In this document: piece by piece, positions 28,729 to 37,978 of the stretch
Numbering within the stretch: position 1 is the stretch's first letter
Layout: every line of letters begins with the position of its first letter
Assembly: GCF_014843005.1 (NCBI RefSeq)
Contig: NZ_JACYXM010000010.1
Location: forward strand, 1 to 64,000
Length of the DNA: 64,000 nucleotides
Source of the DNA: Rhodanobacter sp. DHG33
Lineage (GTDB): Bacteria > Pseudomonadota > Gammaproteobacteria > Xanthomonadales > Rhodanobacteraceae
Direction: 5' to 3'
Notes under the pieces: generated by a model
Told to the model about the DNA's origin: nothing
Seen by the model: the letters and a program-made list of their open reading frames with translations, nothing else
Database searches by the model: none
Program-made: the position numbers and the translations under genes

Positions 28729-31700
28729 CTATTCCACCGTCACCGTCATGCGGTTGTCGTCCGGCACCTTGTCGATCAGCTCGTTGTACGGGTCGATGCC
28801 GACCATGGCGGGTTTGCCATCCACGGTGACGGTGAGGGTGCTGTCGCCATCGGGCAGCAGGCGTTTTTCCAGATACAGCGGCTTGCCGTCCTTGCCGTCG
28901 CCGGGCGAGGCGGCGAACACGCCGATGTCGATGGGGATGTTGGGCGCGGCCGGTGTTTCCTTGCCCTTGCCGTCGGCATGGGTCATGCCGGCGTGCACCT
29001 TCATCGTCACCGCGTACTTGCCATTGGGCAGTTTCTTCGCGGTGGCGCTGAGCATGCGGTCGTCGAACAGGGTGATCTTCCAGAAGAAGTCGTCCAGCAG
29101 CGGCTGCCGCTGCGGCTCCAGCCCGGCAGACAGGGCATCCATGAATTCCTTCGAGGTGGTGTAGGGCGGCGGCTGGAAGCCCTTGTCGACCAGGAACTGC
29201 TTGAGCAGGGCGTCCAGCCTGTCCTCGCCGACGTAGTCCTGCAGCGCGTAGAAGATCACCGAGCCCTTGTTGTAGTGGATGTACTGCTCGTTCTCCACCT
29301 TCGCCAGCGGCTCCTCGGCCACCTTGTCGGTGCTGCGGCCGGCCAGGTACCTGTCCAGCTCGTACTTGAGGAACTTGCGCATCTGGTCGGCGCCGTACCT
29401 CTGCTTCATCACCATCAGCGCGCTGTACTGCGACAACGACTCGCTAAGCATGGTCGAGCCCTGCATGTCCGCACCGATCACGCGGTGCGCCCACCACTGG
29501 TGCGCCACTTCGTGCGCCGTCACGTAGTACACGTAGTCGATCCGGCTGGTGTCGCGCAGGTCGGCGATGAAGCCGATGGATTCGGAGAACGGGATGGTGT
29601 TGGCGAAGCTCTGCGCGAACGAGGCGTAGTCGGGGAACTCCACGATGCGCAGCTGCTTGAACTGGTACGGCGTGTAGTGGGCGTCGTAGTAGTCCAGCGA
29701 ATCCTTCATGCCCTCGATCATCCGGTCCACGTTCCAGGCATGGTCGGGGTTGTAGTAGACCGAGATGGCTACGCCCTTCCAGTCCACGGTCTTCACCGCG
29801 TAGCGCGCCGACAGCCAGGCGAAGAACGGCAGCATCGGCTGCTGCATCGTGTAGTGGAAGTAGCGGCGGTCGCCCTGCGTCCATTCCTTCACCAGCGTGC
29901 CGGGCGCCAGGGCGATCTGGTCGGCGGACGTGGAGACGGTGGTGTCGAAGTCGATCCAGTCTGCATCGTTGGCGATGTAGGTGTTGGCGCGCGCCTTTTC
30001 GTCGCCCAGCCTGGGCATGCGCGGCGCATCGCCCTTCAAACCGTATTTGCGACGGTCATTGCGGTCGGTGAGCTGTTCGTTGGTCTGGTAGCCGAAATGC
30101 GGCAGCACCGAGCTGTTGAAGAAGCTGCCGTTGTGCACCAGGAAAGTCTCGCCGACCCCGTTGGTGAAACCCTTGGGGGCGTAGTCGAGGTCGAAGTCGA
30201 ATGGCATCGACGCGCCGGGCGCCAGCGGCGTCTTGAGCTTGTAGATGGCCACTCCTAGGCGATGGTCGAAGCTCTCCGTATCGTGCGGGGCGAACGCGAG
30301 CGTCTTCGGTTCGAAACCGTCGGTGTAGTTCACCAGCAGCTCGGTGACAGGCACGTCGTGCCGGTTGACCAGGGTGTAGTGCGCATGGATATGCAGTTGC
30401 CGCCGGTACGGATGGATATCCACGTCGGCCTTCACCGCGGTGATGCGCGGCTGCGGCAGGTCGGCGTATTTCGCGTACTGTTTTTCGTAGTCGGCGTGCT
30501 TGCGCTGTTGCGTCGTGGCGTTCTCGTAATGGTTGAGCACATTGGTGTTGTAGAAGATCCAGCCGCCGAGGCCGACGAAGCCGAGCAATGCGAGGGTCAG
30601 CACCGTTGCCAGGGCGGGACGCATGCGCGAGCGAGCCTCGCGTAGCCGCTCCGCCCAGCTGCGCTCGGTGCCGCGCACCCACAGCAGCGCGGACAGCAGC
30701 GCCAGGGCCAGCGCCAGGCAGGCCCAGTAGGCGTAGAACCACAGCGCGCCGACCAGGAAGTGGCCGAAGCCGTTCAGGTCCGAATACGGTACGTCGGGTG
30801 CGCCGGCGTAGTTGTAGAGGTTGTGGTCCCAGTGCAGCCATGACAGGGCGAACTGGCTGACGAACCAGAGGATCACCAGCAGGTAGCCGAGGTAGCGGTT
30901 GTTGGTGGCCACCTGCAGGAAAAGCGCCAGCGCCGCCAGCAGCAGCATCGGAATGGCCTGCAGCCCCAGCATGCCGAGATAGAGCCCGGGCTGGATGTGC
31001 GTGTAGCCGTGGGCCAGCTGCCAACCGATGCCGAACACGGCGCCGGCCAGCATGTAGAGCACGATCACCGCCAGCAGCGCGCCCAGCTTGGCGGCCAGCG
31101 AGATCCAGTCGGGCAGCGGAAACGCATCGCTAACCTCGGCGCTGTGCTGGCTGCGTTCGCGCCACACCAGCTCGCCGGCATAGAACATCACGATTACGTA
31201 CAGCAGCCAGTGCGAACTGCCGGCGACCAGGTCCAGCACGCTGTGCGTCACCGGGTATGTGGCGGTGCCGTAGATGCGTCCGCTCAGCGCCAGCGAGAAC
31301 ACGAGGTTGATGAGGCCGAAGGCCACCATCACCAGAAACGGCACGCCGCGCAGCACGCTCCAGGTGTCGAATACCGCAAGGTGCCACAGCTGGACCAGCC
31401 GCGCGCGCCAGTCGCTGGCCAGGCGTGCCGCGGGCAGCGTCATCGCGCTGGCCATGAAGGCGGGGCGCAGCATCGGCGGCTCGGCGCGCTTGGTGCGGCG
31501 GCGCAGCCTGATACCTTCGCGGTCGGTGCGGAACAGCGCGAACGCGGTGCCGGCCAGTACTACCGCGACGCCGGTCCACAGCAGCCGGTTGAACAGCAGC
31601 AGGCCCTCCAGCGGCGGCAGCTGGCGGTTGGTCTGTTCCGGCGTCCAGTAGCGCGTGACGATCTGCAGCGTGCGCCTGCCGAACGGGTCGAGGATGGCCG

Positions 31701-32313
31701 CCAGCGTGTAGTGGTTCACGTCCTGCGTAAGCAGACCCGCGATGGACAGCAGCACGATGAAGGCGAGCACGCCGATCAGCGTAGCCAGCAGCGAGCGCGT
31801 GGCGGTGGCGAGCAGGAACAGCGCCGCGGCGATGAACAACAGGTTGGGCAACACCATCACGCCGAATGCCCACGCGTAGCCGCGCCAGTCCGACGGGCCC
31901 AGCCGCGCCGCGTCGATCCATGGCATGCTGCCGCCCAGGGCCAGCGCCAGTGCGCACAGCAGCATGATCGCCACCATCACCAGCAGGCCCGCGGCGAAGC
32001 GGCCGCCCAGGTAGTCGCGCTTGCGCAGCGGTGTGGAGAACACCAGCTCGGACGTGCCGAGGTCGAAGTCGCGCAGCGCGGCGCCGGCCACGAAGGCGGC
32101 CGCCAGCAGCATGCACAGCGGCGCGAGCGCGTTGAGCAGGCGCACGATCACCAGCGGGGCGTTGCGCAGCACGTTGCCGCTGGCGCCACCCGCCATCACC
32201 GCGTCGGTGCAGGTGAGGATGAAAGCCAGCCCCGCGAACACCGCGGCGATGATCCAGAACAGCGGCGCCTTCAGTTGCTGGCGCAGTTCGAAGCGGAGGA
32301 TCTCGAAGAACAT
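28729..32313 (-). CDS. ABC permease fused to an M1-family metallopeptidase domain
   Basis: A 1194-residue protein. Residues 1 to about 650 carry some 12 membrane spans in two ABC-2-type permease halves (FEILRFELRQQLKAPLFWI starts the first, LVQLWHLAVFDTWSVLRGVP the second). After a final span (VLTLALLGFVGLGGWIF) comes an exported M1-type aminopeptidase domain with zinc site HEVAH at 934-938 and likely third ligand Glu958. The HExxH-to-Glu spacing is 19 residues rather than the usual 18. The upstream ATPase gene ends 11 bp earlier. Related pairs in Xanthomonadales are of unknown substrate. Confidence 0.85.
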   Translation of the reverse strand: MFFEILRFELRQQLKAPLFWIIAAVFAGLAFILTCTDAVMAGGASGNVLRNAPLVIVRLLNALAPLCMLLAAAFVAGAALRDFDLGTSELVFSTPLRKRDYLGGRFAAGLLVMVAIMLLCALALALGGSMPWIDAARLGPSDWRGYAWAFGVMVLPNLLFIAAALFLLATATRSLLATLIGVLAFIVLLSIAGLLTQDVNHYTLAAILDPFGRRTLQIVTRYWTPEQTNRQLPPLEGLLLFNRLLWTGVAVVLAGTAFALFRTDREGIRLRRRTKRAEPPMLRPAFMASAMTLPAARLASDWRARLVQLWHLAVFDTWSVLRGVPFLVMVAFGLINLVFSLALSGRIYGTATYPVTHSVLDLVAGSSHWLLYVIVMFYAGELVWRERSQHSAEVSDAFPLPDWISLAAKLGALLAVIVLYMLAGAVFGIGWQLAHGYTHIQPGLYLGMLGLQAIPMLLLAALALFLQVATNNRYLGYLLVILWFVSQFALSWLHWDHNLYNYAGAPDVPYSDLNGFGHFLVGALWFYAYWACLALALALLSALLWVRGTERSWAERLREARSRMRPALATVLTLALLGFVGLGGWIFYNTNVLNHYENATTQQRKHADYEKQYAKYADLPQPRITAVKADVDIHPYRRQLHIHAHYTLVNRHDVPVTELLVNYTDGFEPKTLAFAPHDTESFDHRLGVAIYKLKTPLAPGASMPFDFDLDYAPKGFTNGVGETFLVHNGSFFNSSVLPHFGYQTNEQLTDRNDRRKYGLKGDAPRMPRLGDEKARANTYIANDADWIDFDTTVSTSADQIALAPGTLVKEWTQGDRRYFHYTMQQPMLPFFAWLSARYAVKTVDWKGVAISVYYNPDHAWNVDRMIEGMKDSLDYYDAHYTPYQFKQLRIVEFPDYASFAQSFANTIPFSESIGFIADLRDTSRIDYVYYVTAHEVAHQWWAHRVIGADMQGSTMLSESLSQYSALMVMKQRYGADQMRKFLKYELDRYLAGRSTDKVAEEPLAKVENEQYIHYNKGSVIFYALQDYVGEDRLDALLKQFLVDKGFQPPPYTTSKEFMDALSAGLEPQRQPLLDDFFWKITLFDDRMLSATAKKLPNGKYAVTMKVHAGMTHADGKGKETPAAPNIPIDIGVFAASPGDGKDGKPLYLEKRLLPDGDSTLTVTVDGKPAMVGIDPYNELIDKVPDDNRMTVTVE

Positions 32314-32324
32314 GGCGGGCGGCG

Positions 32325-33209
32325 TCAGGCGGCGTTGACCGTGGCCTGCGCGCGCAGGCGGCCGAAATAGACGTCTTCCAGGTCGGGCGCCACCGGCTCG
32401 AAGCCCGCGTCGGGCCGCTCGTCGGCCAGCACGTGCAGCAGGGTGCGGCCGCCGGCGAGGCGGGTGGAGAGGATGTTCATGCGGGCGCGATAACCGTCCA
32501 GTTCGGTCTTGTCGATGCTGCGCCGCCAGACCTTGCCCTCCAGTGCGCGGATGGCTTCGTGCGGCTCGCCGGCGAGCAGCACCTGGCCCTGGCCGATGAT
32601 GGCCATGCGCTGGCAGAGGTCGGTGACGTCCTCGACGATGTGGGTGGAGAGGATCACCACCACGCGCTCGCCGATCTCGGCCAGCAGGTTGAGGAAGCGG
32701 TTGCGTTCCTCCGGGTCGAGGCCAGCGGTGGGTTCGTCCACGATCACCAGCCGCGGGTCGCCGATCAGCGCCTGCGCGATGCCGAAGCGCTGGCGCATGC
32801 CGCCGGAATAGGTGCCCAGCTTGCGCTTGCGCACATCCCACAGGTTCACCTGGCGCAGCAGCGCCTCCACCAGATCGCGCCGCTCGCCCTTGGCGACGAC
32901 GCCCTTGAGCACCGCGAAATGGTCCAGCATCGCCTCGGCGGAAACTTTCGGATACACGCCGAATTCCTGCGGCAGGTAGCCGAGCAGGTGGCGGGTGGCC
33001 TGCTTGTCGGCCAGCAGGTCCAGGTCGTCCAGCCGGATGCTGCCCTCGTCCGGGTCCTGCAGGGTGGCGATGGTGCGCATCAGCGAGGACTTGCCGGCCC
33101 CGTTCGGCCCCAGCAGGCCGAACATGCCGTTGGGGATCTCCAGCGAGATGTCGCGCAGCGCGCGCACCCCGTTGGCGTAGGTCTTGGACAGATGGCTGAT
33201 GCTGAGCAT
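32325..33209 (-). CDS. ABC transporter ATP-binding protein
   Basis: A 294-residue ABC ATPase that powers the fusion permease downstream. Walker A is GPNGAGKSS, the Q-loop is in YLPQEFGVYP, the signature is YSGGMRQR, Walker B is LVIVDEP and the switch His is in STHIVEDV. The C-terminal extra domain (about 225-294) is typical of ABC-2 exporters. The start at 33209 begins directly with MLSISHLSKTY; earlier in-frame codons lie in the divergent promoter region shared with aceF. Confidence 0.92.
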   Translation of the reverse strand: MLSISHLSKTYANGVRALRDISLEIPNGMFGLLGPNGAGKSSLMRTIATLQDPDEGSIRLDDLDLLADKQATRHLLGYLPQEFGVYPKVSAEAMLDHFAVLKGVVAKGERRDLVEALLRQVNLWDVRKRKLGTYSGGMRQRFGIAQALIGDPRLVIVDEPTAGLDPEERNRFLNLLAEIGERVVVILSTHIVEDVTDLCQRMAIIGQGQVLLAGEPHEAIRALEGKVWRRSIDKTELDGYRARMNILSTRLAGGRTLLHVLADERPDAGFEPVAPDLEDVYFGRLRAQATVNAA

Positions 33210-33304
33210 GGGTTGCCTGGTTCCATGGGCTGGCGCGCGCAGTGTGGGGCAGCGGAGCGGTAGGCCGCATGGGCTGCACGTCACGGGGTCATTCGTCACG
33301 CACT

Positions 33305-33316
33305 GCATACGTATGC
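33305..33316. promoter_or_regulatory. 12-bp perfect palindrome in the ABC/aceF divergent region
   Basis: GCATACGTATGC is a perfect 12-bp palindrome located 96 bp upstream of the ABC ATPase start and 117 bp upstream of aceF. It could be an operator for either transcript. It does not match the E. coli PdhR consensus. A single site, so weak evidence. Confidence 0.3.
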
Positions 33317-33433
33317 GCATGTGCAGGCACGGCGAAAGTAGTGCTCCCGCGGGATGTCTCGTTCGCTATCATGTAAGTCTTGCGACCGCTCCCTGTCCCC
33401 CGCGGTCTGCCCTCGCCATCCGCAGGAGACTCC

Positions 33434-35122
33434 ATGGCCATCCAAGAAGCCCGCGTACCCGACATCGGCGGTCACGACAACGTGCCGGTGATCGAGGTGC
33501 TGATCAAACCCGGCGACCGGGTGGAAAAGGAACAGAGCCTCATCACGCTGGAATCGGACAAGGCCACGATGGAAGTCCCGGCGCCGTTCGCGGGCACCGT
33601 CAAGGAAGTGAAGGTGAAGCTGGGCCAAGAGGTTTCCGAAGGCGCGGTGATCGCGCTGATCGAAGCCGACGGCGCTGCCGCCGCCCCGGCACCGCAACCG
33701 GCGGCCGCCTCCGCGCCCGCACCTGCGGCGCCTGCACCGGCTCCGGCGCCCGCCCCGCAGCCAGCTGCCGCACCCCAGGCTGCCGCCAGCGGCGGCGTTC
33801 GCGAAGCCCGCGTGCCCGATATCGGCGGCCACAGCGGCGTGCCGGTGATCGAAGTGCTGGTGAAGGCGGGCGACCGCGTCGCCAAGGACCAGGGGCTGAT
33901 CACGCTGGAATCGGACAAGGCCACGATGGAAGTCCCCGCGCCGTTCGCCGGCGTGGTGAAGGAAATGAAGCTGAAGCTGGGCGACGAGGTGTCCGAGGGC
34001 GCGCTGATCGCGCTGATCGAGGCCGAAGGCGGCGCGGCTGCCCCGGCCCCTGCGGCCCCGGCGCCCGCACCCGCCGCGGCCCCGAAGGCCGAAGAAAAGC
34101 CGGCTCCCCAGGGTGGCCGCAGCGTGCTGCCGGGCAATCCGCCGGAAGGCGACGTGCCGCCGCAGGTGCGCCCGCCGTTTGACGCCAACATCGTGATGCC
34201 GGGCGACGCGCCCTACGCCAGCCCCGCGGTGCGCGCCTTCGCGCGCGAGCTGGGCGTGGACATCCAGCAGGTGAAGGGCAGCGCGCGCGGCGGCCGCATC
34301 GTGCGCGAGGACATCAGCGCCTACGTCAAGCACGCGCTGGCCTCGGGTGCGCGGCCGGTGCAGGGCGGCGCGGTCGCCGCCGGCGGCGGCCTCAATCTGC
34401 TGCCGTGGCCCAAGGTGGACTTCAGCAAGTTCGGCCCGGTCGAGGAGAAGGCGCTCTCGCGCATCCAGAAGATTTCCGGCGCCAACCTCGCGCGCAACTG
34501 GGCGATGATCCCGCACGTCACCCAGCACGAGGACGCCGACATCACCGAGCTGGAGGCCTTCCGCAAGAAGCTCGGCGAAGAGAACAAGGACCTCAAGATC
34601 ACCCCGCTGGTGTTCCAGATGAAGGCGGTGGTGGCGGCGCTGAAGGAGTTCCCGCAGTTCAACGCCTCGCTGGACGAGACCGGCGAGAAGCTGATCCTCA
34701 AGAAGTACTTCCACGTCGGCATCGCGGTGGACACGCCCGACGGCCTGGTGGTGCCGGTGATCCGCGACGTGGACAAGAAGGGCCTGCTCGATCTCGCCCG
34801 CGAGCTGGGCGAGATCTCCAAGAAGGCGCGCGACAAGAAGCTGGGTCCGAACGACATGTCCGGCGGCTGCTTCTCGATCAGCTCGCTCGGCGGCATCGGC
34901 GGCACCGCGTTCACGCCCATCGTCAACGCGCCGGAAGTGGCCATCCTCGGCGTCTCCAAGTCGGCGATCAAGCCGGTGTGGAACGGCAAGGAGTTCGCGC
35001 CGCGCCTGATCCTGCCGCTGTCGCTCTCCTACGACCACCGCGTGATCGACGGTGCGCTCGCCGCGCGCTTCGCCGCCTTCCTGGCGAAGCAGCTGGGCGA
35101 CATCCGCCGCCTGCTGCTCTGA
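33434..35122 (+). CDS. aceF: Pyruvate dehydrogenase E2, dihydrolipoyl acetyltransferase
   Basis: A 562-residue core subunit that transfers acetyl groups from lipoamide to CoA. Two N-terminal lipoyl domains each have the lipoylation motif [10 protein letters not shown] (first Lys at 43) and are joined by Ala/Pro-rich linkers. An E3/E1-binding domain follows ([20 protein letters not shown]), then the catalytic domain ending in DHRVIDGA with His536 and Asp540. GGAG precedes the ATG. lpdA follows 119 bp later after a dispersed repeat. Confidence 0.95.
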   Translation: MAIQEARVPDIGGHDNVPVIEVLIKPGDRVEKEQSLITLESDKATMEVPAPFAGTVKEVKVKLGQEVSEGAVIALIEADGAAAAPAPQPAAASAPAPAAPAPAPAPAPQPAAAPQAAASGGVREARVPDIGGHSGVPVIEVLVKAGDRVAKDQGLITLESDKATMEVPAPFAGVVKEMKLKLGDEVSEGALIALIEAEGGAAAPAPAAPAPAPAAAPKAEEKPAPQGGRSVLPGNPPEGDVPPQVRPPFDANIVMPGDAPYASPAVRAFARELGVDIQQVKGSARGGRIVREDISAYVKHALASGARPVQGGAVAAGGGLNLLPWPKVDFSKFGPVEEKALSRIQKISGANLARNWAMIPHVTQHEDADITELEAFRKKLGEENKDLKITPLVFQMKAVVAALKEFPQFNASLDETGEKLILKKYFHVGIAVDTPDGLVVPVIRDVDKKGLLDLARELGEISKKARDKKLGPNDMSGGCFSISSLGGIGGTAFTPIVNAPEVAILGVSKSAIKPVWNGKEFAPRLILPLSLSYDHRVIDGALAARFAAFLAKQLGDIRRLLL

Positions 35123-35135
35123 CCTCCTGCTTTTC

Positions 35136-35200
35136 CCCTCTCCCTGTAAACAAGTTTGGTGAACGGGGGAGAGGGCAAGGTGAGGGGCGGGTGCTTGCGA
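35136..35200 (+). repeat. Dispersed hairpin repeat between aceF and lpdA
   Basis: CCCTCTCCC (35136-35144) and GGGAGAGGG (35167-35175) form a 9-bp stem around a 22-base loop. They are followed by AGGTGAGGGGCGGGTGCT, identical to the flank of the hairpin at 14182-14212. It starts 14 bp after the aceF stop, so it could attenuate or process the aceF-lpdA transcript. Confidence 0.65.
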
Positions 35201-35241
35201 CACCGGCGCAACAGGCAGCGAACAAGAACAAAGGATTTCCC

Positions 35242-37014
35242 ATGGCGAACACGATCGAAATCAAGGTTCCCGACATCGGCGGCCACGACAACGTGCCGGT
35301 GATCGAGGTGCTGGTGAAGGCCGGCGACACCGTGACGAAGGAACAGAGCCTCATCACGCTGGAGTCGGACAAGGCGACGATGGAAGTGCCCTCCAGCGCC
35401 GCCGGCACGGTGAAGGAGCTCAAAGTGAAGCTGGGCGACGAGGTGTCCGAGGGCACGGTCATCCTGCTGCTCGAAACCGAGGGTGCCGCAGCCCCTGCGC
35501 CGGCCGCGCCTGCTGCAGCGCCGGCCCCTGCACCCGCTTCAGCGCCTGCGCCGAAGGCCGAAGCGAAGGCGCCGCAGGCGGCCGGAGCCTCCGGCCGCAG
35601 CGCGGACATCACTTGCCAGCTCGTCGTCCTCGGCTCCGGCCCAGGCGGCTATTCGGCCGCGTTCCGCGCCGCCGACCTCGGTCTCGACACCGTGCTGGTG
35701 GAACGCTACGACACCCTGGGCGGCGTCTGCCTCAACGTGGGCTGCATCCCATCCAAGGCGCTGCTGCATGCCGCGGCGGTGATCGACGAGGCCGAGGCCA
35801 TGGCCGCGCACGGCGTCACCTTCGGCAAGCCCAAGCTCGACATCGACAAGCTGCGCGGATTCAAGACCAGCGTGGTCGGCCAGCTCACCAAGGGCCTCGC
35901 CGGCATGGCGAAGCAGCGCAAGGTGCGCACGGTGGTCGGCACCGGCAGCTTCGTGTCGCCGCACGAGATGGAAGTGCAGACGGGCGAAGGCACCAAGCTC
36001 ATCCGTTTCGAGCAGGCCGTCATCGCCGCCGGCTCGCAGTCGGTGAAGCTGCCCGCGTTCCCTTGGGACGACGAGCGCGTGATGGATTCCACCGGTGCGC
36101 TGGAGATGAAGGACGTGCCGGGCAAGCTGCTGGTCGTCGGTGGCGGCATCATCGGCCTGGAAATGGCCACGGTGTATGCCGAGCTGGGCAGCGAAGTGAC
36201 CGTGGTCGAGTTCATGGACCAGATCATCCCCGGTGCCGACGCCGACCTGGTGAAGCCGCTGGCCAAGCGCCTGGGCGGCAAGGTCAAGGGCATCCACCTC
36301 AAGACCAAGGTGACCACCGCCAAGGCCACCAAGAAAGGCATCGAGGTGGGCTACGAGGGCGAGAGCATCCCCGAGACCACCGTGTTCGACCGCGTGCTGG
36401 TGGCCGTGGGCCGCTCGCCCAACGGCAACAAGATCGGCGCGGACAAGGCCGGCGTGGCGGTGACCGAGCGCGGTTTCATCAACGTCGACACGCAGCTGCG
36501 CACCAACGTGCCGCACATCTTCGCCATCGGCGACATCGTCGGCCAGCCCATGCTGGCGCACAAGGCGGTGCACGAGGCGCATGTGGCGGCGGAAGTCGCG
36601 GCGGGGCACAAGGCGCACTTCGATGCGCGCGTGATTCCGTCCGTCGCGTTCACCAATCCCGAAGTGGCCTGGGTGGGCGTCACCGAGCGCGAGGCGAAGG
36701 AGAAAGGCCTCAAGGTGGGCGTGGGCAAGTTCCCGTGGGCGGCATCCGGCCGCGCCATCGGCATCGCGCGCACCGAGGGTTTCACCAAGCTGATCTTCGA
36801 CGAGGAAACCCATCGCATCGTCGGCGGCGCCGTGGTCGGCGTGAACGCCGGCGACCTGATCTCCGAGCTGGCGCTGGCGATCGAGATGGGCGCCGAGGCG
36901 GCCGACATCGCGCTCACCGTGCACCCGCATCCCACCCTGGGCGAGTCGGTGGGCATGGCGGCCGAGGTCTACGAAGGCACCATCACCGACCTCTACATTC
37001 CGAAGAAGAAGTGA
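35242..37014 (+). CDS. lpdA: Dihydrolipoyl dehydrogenase (E3) with N-terminal lipoyl domain
   Basis: A 590-residue flavoprotein that reoxidises the lipoyl groups with NAD. Residues 1-80 are a lipoyl domain (Lys44 in [10 protein letters not shown]) nearly identical to those of aceF. An Ala/Pro linker leads to the E3 body with FAD loop GSGPGGYSAAFRA, redox disulfide GGVCLNVGCIPSK (Cys163/Cys168), NAD motif GGGIIGLEMATVYAELG and the C-terminal active-site segment LTVHPHPTLGES. Lipoyl-bearing E3 is known in several Gram-negatives. AAAGGA precedes the ATG, and a strong terminator follows. Confidence 0.95.
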   Translation: MANTIEIKVPDIGGHDNVPVIEVLVKAGDTVTKEQSLITLESDKATMEVPSSAAGTVKELKVKLGDEVSEGTVILLLETEGAAAPAPAAPAAAPAPAPASAPAPKAEAKAPQAAGASGRSADITCQLVVLGSGPGGYSAAFRAADLGLDTVLVERYDTLGGVCLNVGCIPSKALLHAAAVIDEAEAMAAHGVTFGKPKLDIDKLRGFKTSVVGQLTKGLAGMAKQRKVRTVVGTGSFVSPHEMEVQTGEGTKLIRFEQAVIAAGSQSVKLPAFPWDDERVMDSTGALEMKDVPGKLLVVGGGIIGLEMATVYAELGSEVTVVEFMDQIIPGADADLVKPLAKRLGGKVKGIHLKTKVTTAKATKKGIEVGYEGESIPETTVFDRVLVAVGRSPNGNKIGADKAGVAVTERGFINVDTQLRTNVPHIFAIGDIVGQPMLAHKAVHEAHVAAEVAAGHKAHFDARVIPSVAFTNPEVAWVGVTEREAKEKGLKVGVGKFPWAASGRAIGIARTEGFTKLIFDEETHRIVGGAVVGVNAGDLISELALAIEMGAEAADIALTVHPHPTLGESVGMAAEVYEGTITDLYIPKKK

Positions 37015-37030
37015 ACCGCGGTCGGCATGC

Positions 37031-37064
37031 ACGAAAAAGCCCGGCTTCGGCCGGGCTTTTTCGT
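37031..37064 (+). terminator. Strong bidirectional terminator after lpdA
   Basis: A 15-bp perfect stem (37031-37045 with 37050-37064) capped by a TTCG tetraloop. An A-run occurs on the 5' side and a T-run on the 3' side. It begins 17 bp after the lpdA stop and lies 29 bp before the end of the convergent gene at 37093. Confidence 0.93.
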
Positions 37065-37092
37065 GGGGCAACCCATCTGTCGCGATAAAGCG

Positions 37093-37785
37093 TCAGTGCG
37101 ATGGCGCAGCGGGTGCCGTCGCGACGAGATCCGGCAGTTCATGCTTGAAAGCCCGCTCCATGGAGTCCAGCGCGATGACGGTATCGCCTATCGAGGAGGC
37201 CATGGAGTTCACGGTATGCATGACTTCGATCGGCTGGAGGGTGCCGGCCTTCAGGTCGGCATCGATGTCGTTCATCTTCGAGTCCTGCAGGTTGACGCTG
37301 GTATTGAACGAGACCCGCCGCTCGAAATCGCTCTGGTAAGCGTAGATCGTGGCGTAGTGGCGCAGCTGGCCGGCATCGATCCAGCCGGCCGACTGGTTGG
37401 CGACCGCCACGTCCCAGGCCTCGTGCCGCAGCTTCGGCAACTGCAGTCCCAGAGAGAAATCGCCTGACGTCTGCGCATCGATGTGCTGTTTGATCGTGGC
37501 CGCGTCGGTGTGGTCCTTCACCGCCTGGACCAGGTAGTCGTCCAGCTGTGTCAGCATGGCCAGGCGTTGCGCATCGGCACCGCGCATCCGCTCGATATCG
37601 GCGAGGTTGGTCTGCAGTTCCGCCTCGATCTGCGCACTGGCCGTGGCTGCCGCGTGCGTGCGATGCGTGTGTTCGATCCACGCCTCCAGTCCCAGCGCGG
37701 TAAGGATGCTGAGCACGATCATCAGATAGTGCTTGGCGAAGTCCTTGAAGGATGTCAGTTCGGCGTGCGGTGGTTCGAGATGCAT
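37093..37785 (-). CDS. Single-span membrane protein, paralog 1 of a local three-member family
   Basis: A 230-residue protein of an unrecognised family. After a short cytoplasmic start (MHLEPPHAELTSFKDF) comes one membrane helix (KHYLMIVLSILTALGLEAWI), a His-rich exit (EHTHRTHAAA) and a helical domain of about 180 residues. It shares with the genes at 38784 and 39566 the N-terminal DFAKHYLMIVLSILTALGLE and the central motif AWDVAVANQSAGWID. The topology (one TM, then an exterior helical domain) resembles DUF6090-type proteins. Divergent from dapB. No function can be given. Confidence 0.72.
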   Translation of the reverse strand: MHLEPPHAELTSFKDFAKHYLMIVLSILTALGLEAWIEHTHRTHAAATASAQIEAELQTNLADIERMRGADAQRLAMLTQLDDYLVQAVKDHTDAATIKQHIDAQTSGDFSLGLQLPKLRHEAWDVAVANQSAGWIDAGQLRHYATIYAYQSDFERRVSFNTSVNLQDSKMNDIDADLKAGTLQPIEVMHTVNSMASSIGDTVIALDSMERAFKHELPDLVATAPAAPSH

Positions 37786-37978
37786 GATGGCTCCAGCGAA
37801 GGCGGGACCGCACGAGCGTAGCGGATCGCCTGGTTCCGGTCTGCGCCAGTCGCGTCGGGCGCGGGTGCAGAAGTATGACGCCGGGTGTCTGCGTGGGTAC
37901 CATCGGTCTCCATATGCCAGATAAATCAGTGATTGCCATGCCGCGTTCCGGCGTAGCGCATGGATCTGCGAGGTGACC

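Noticed and set aside
33471-34191. Repeated Ala/Pro codons in aceF as a possible repeat array
   Set aside because: These are the flexible linkers between lipoyl domains, normal for E2 proteins.
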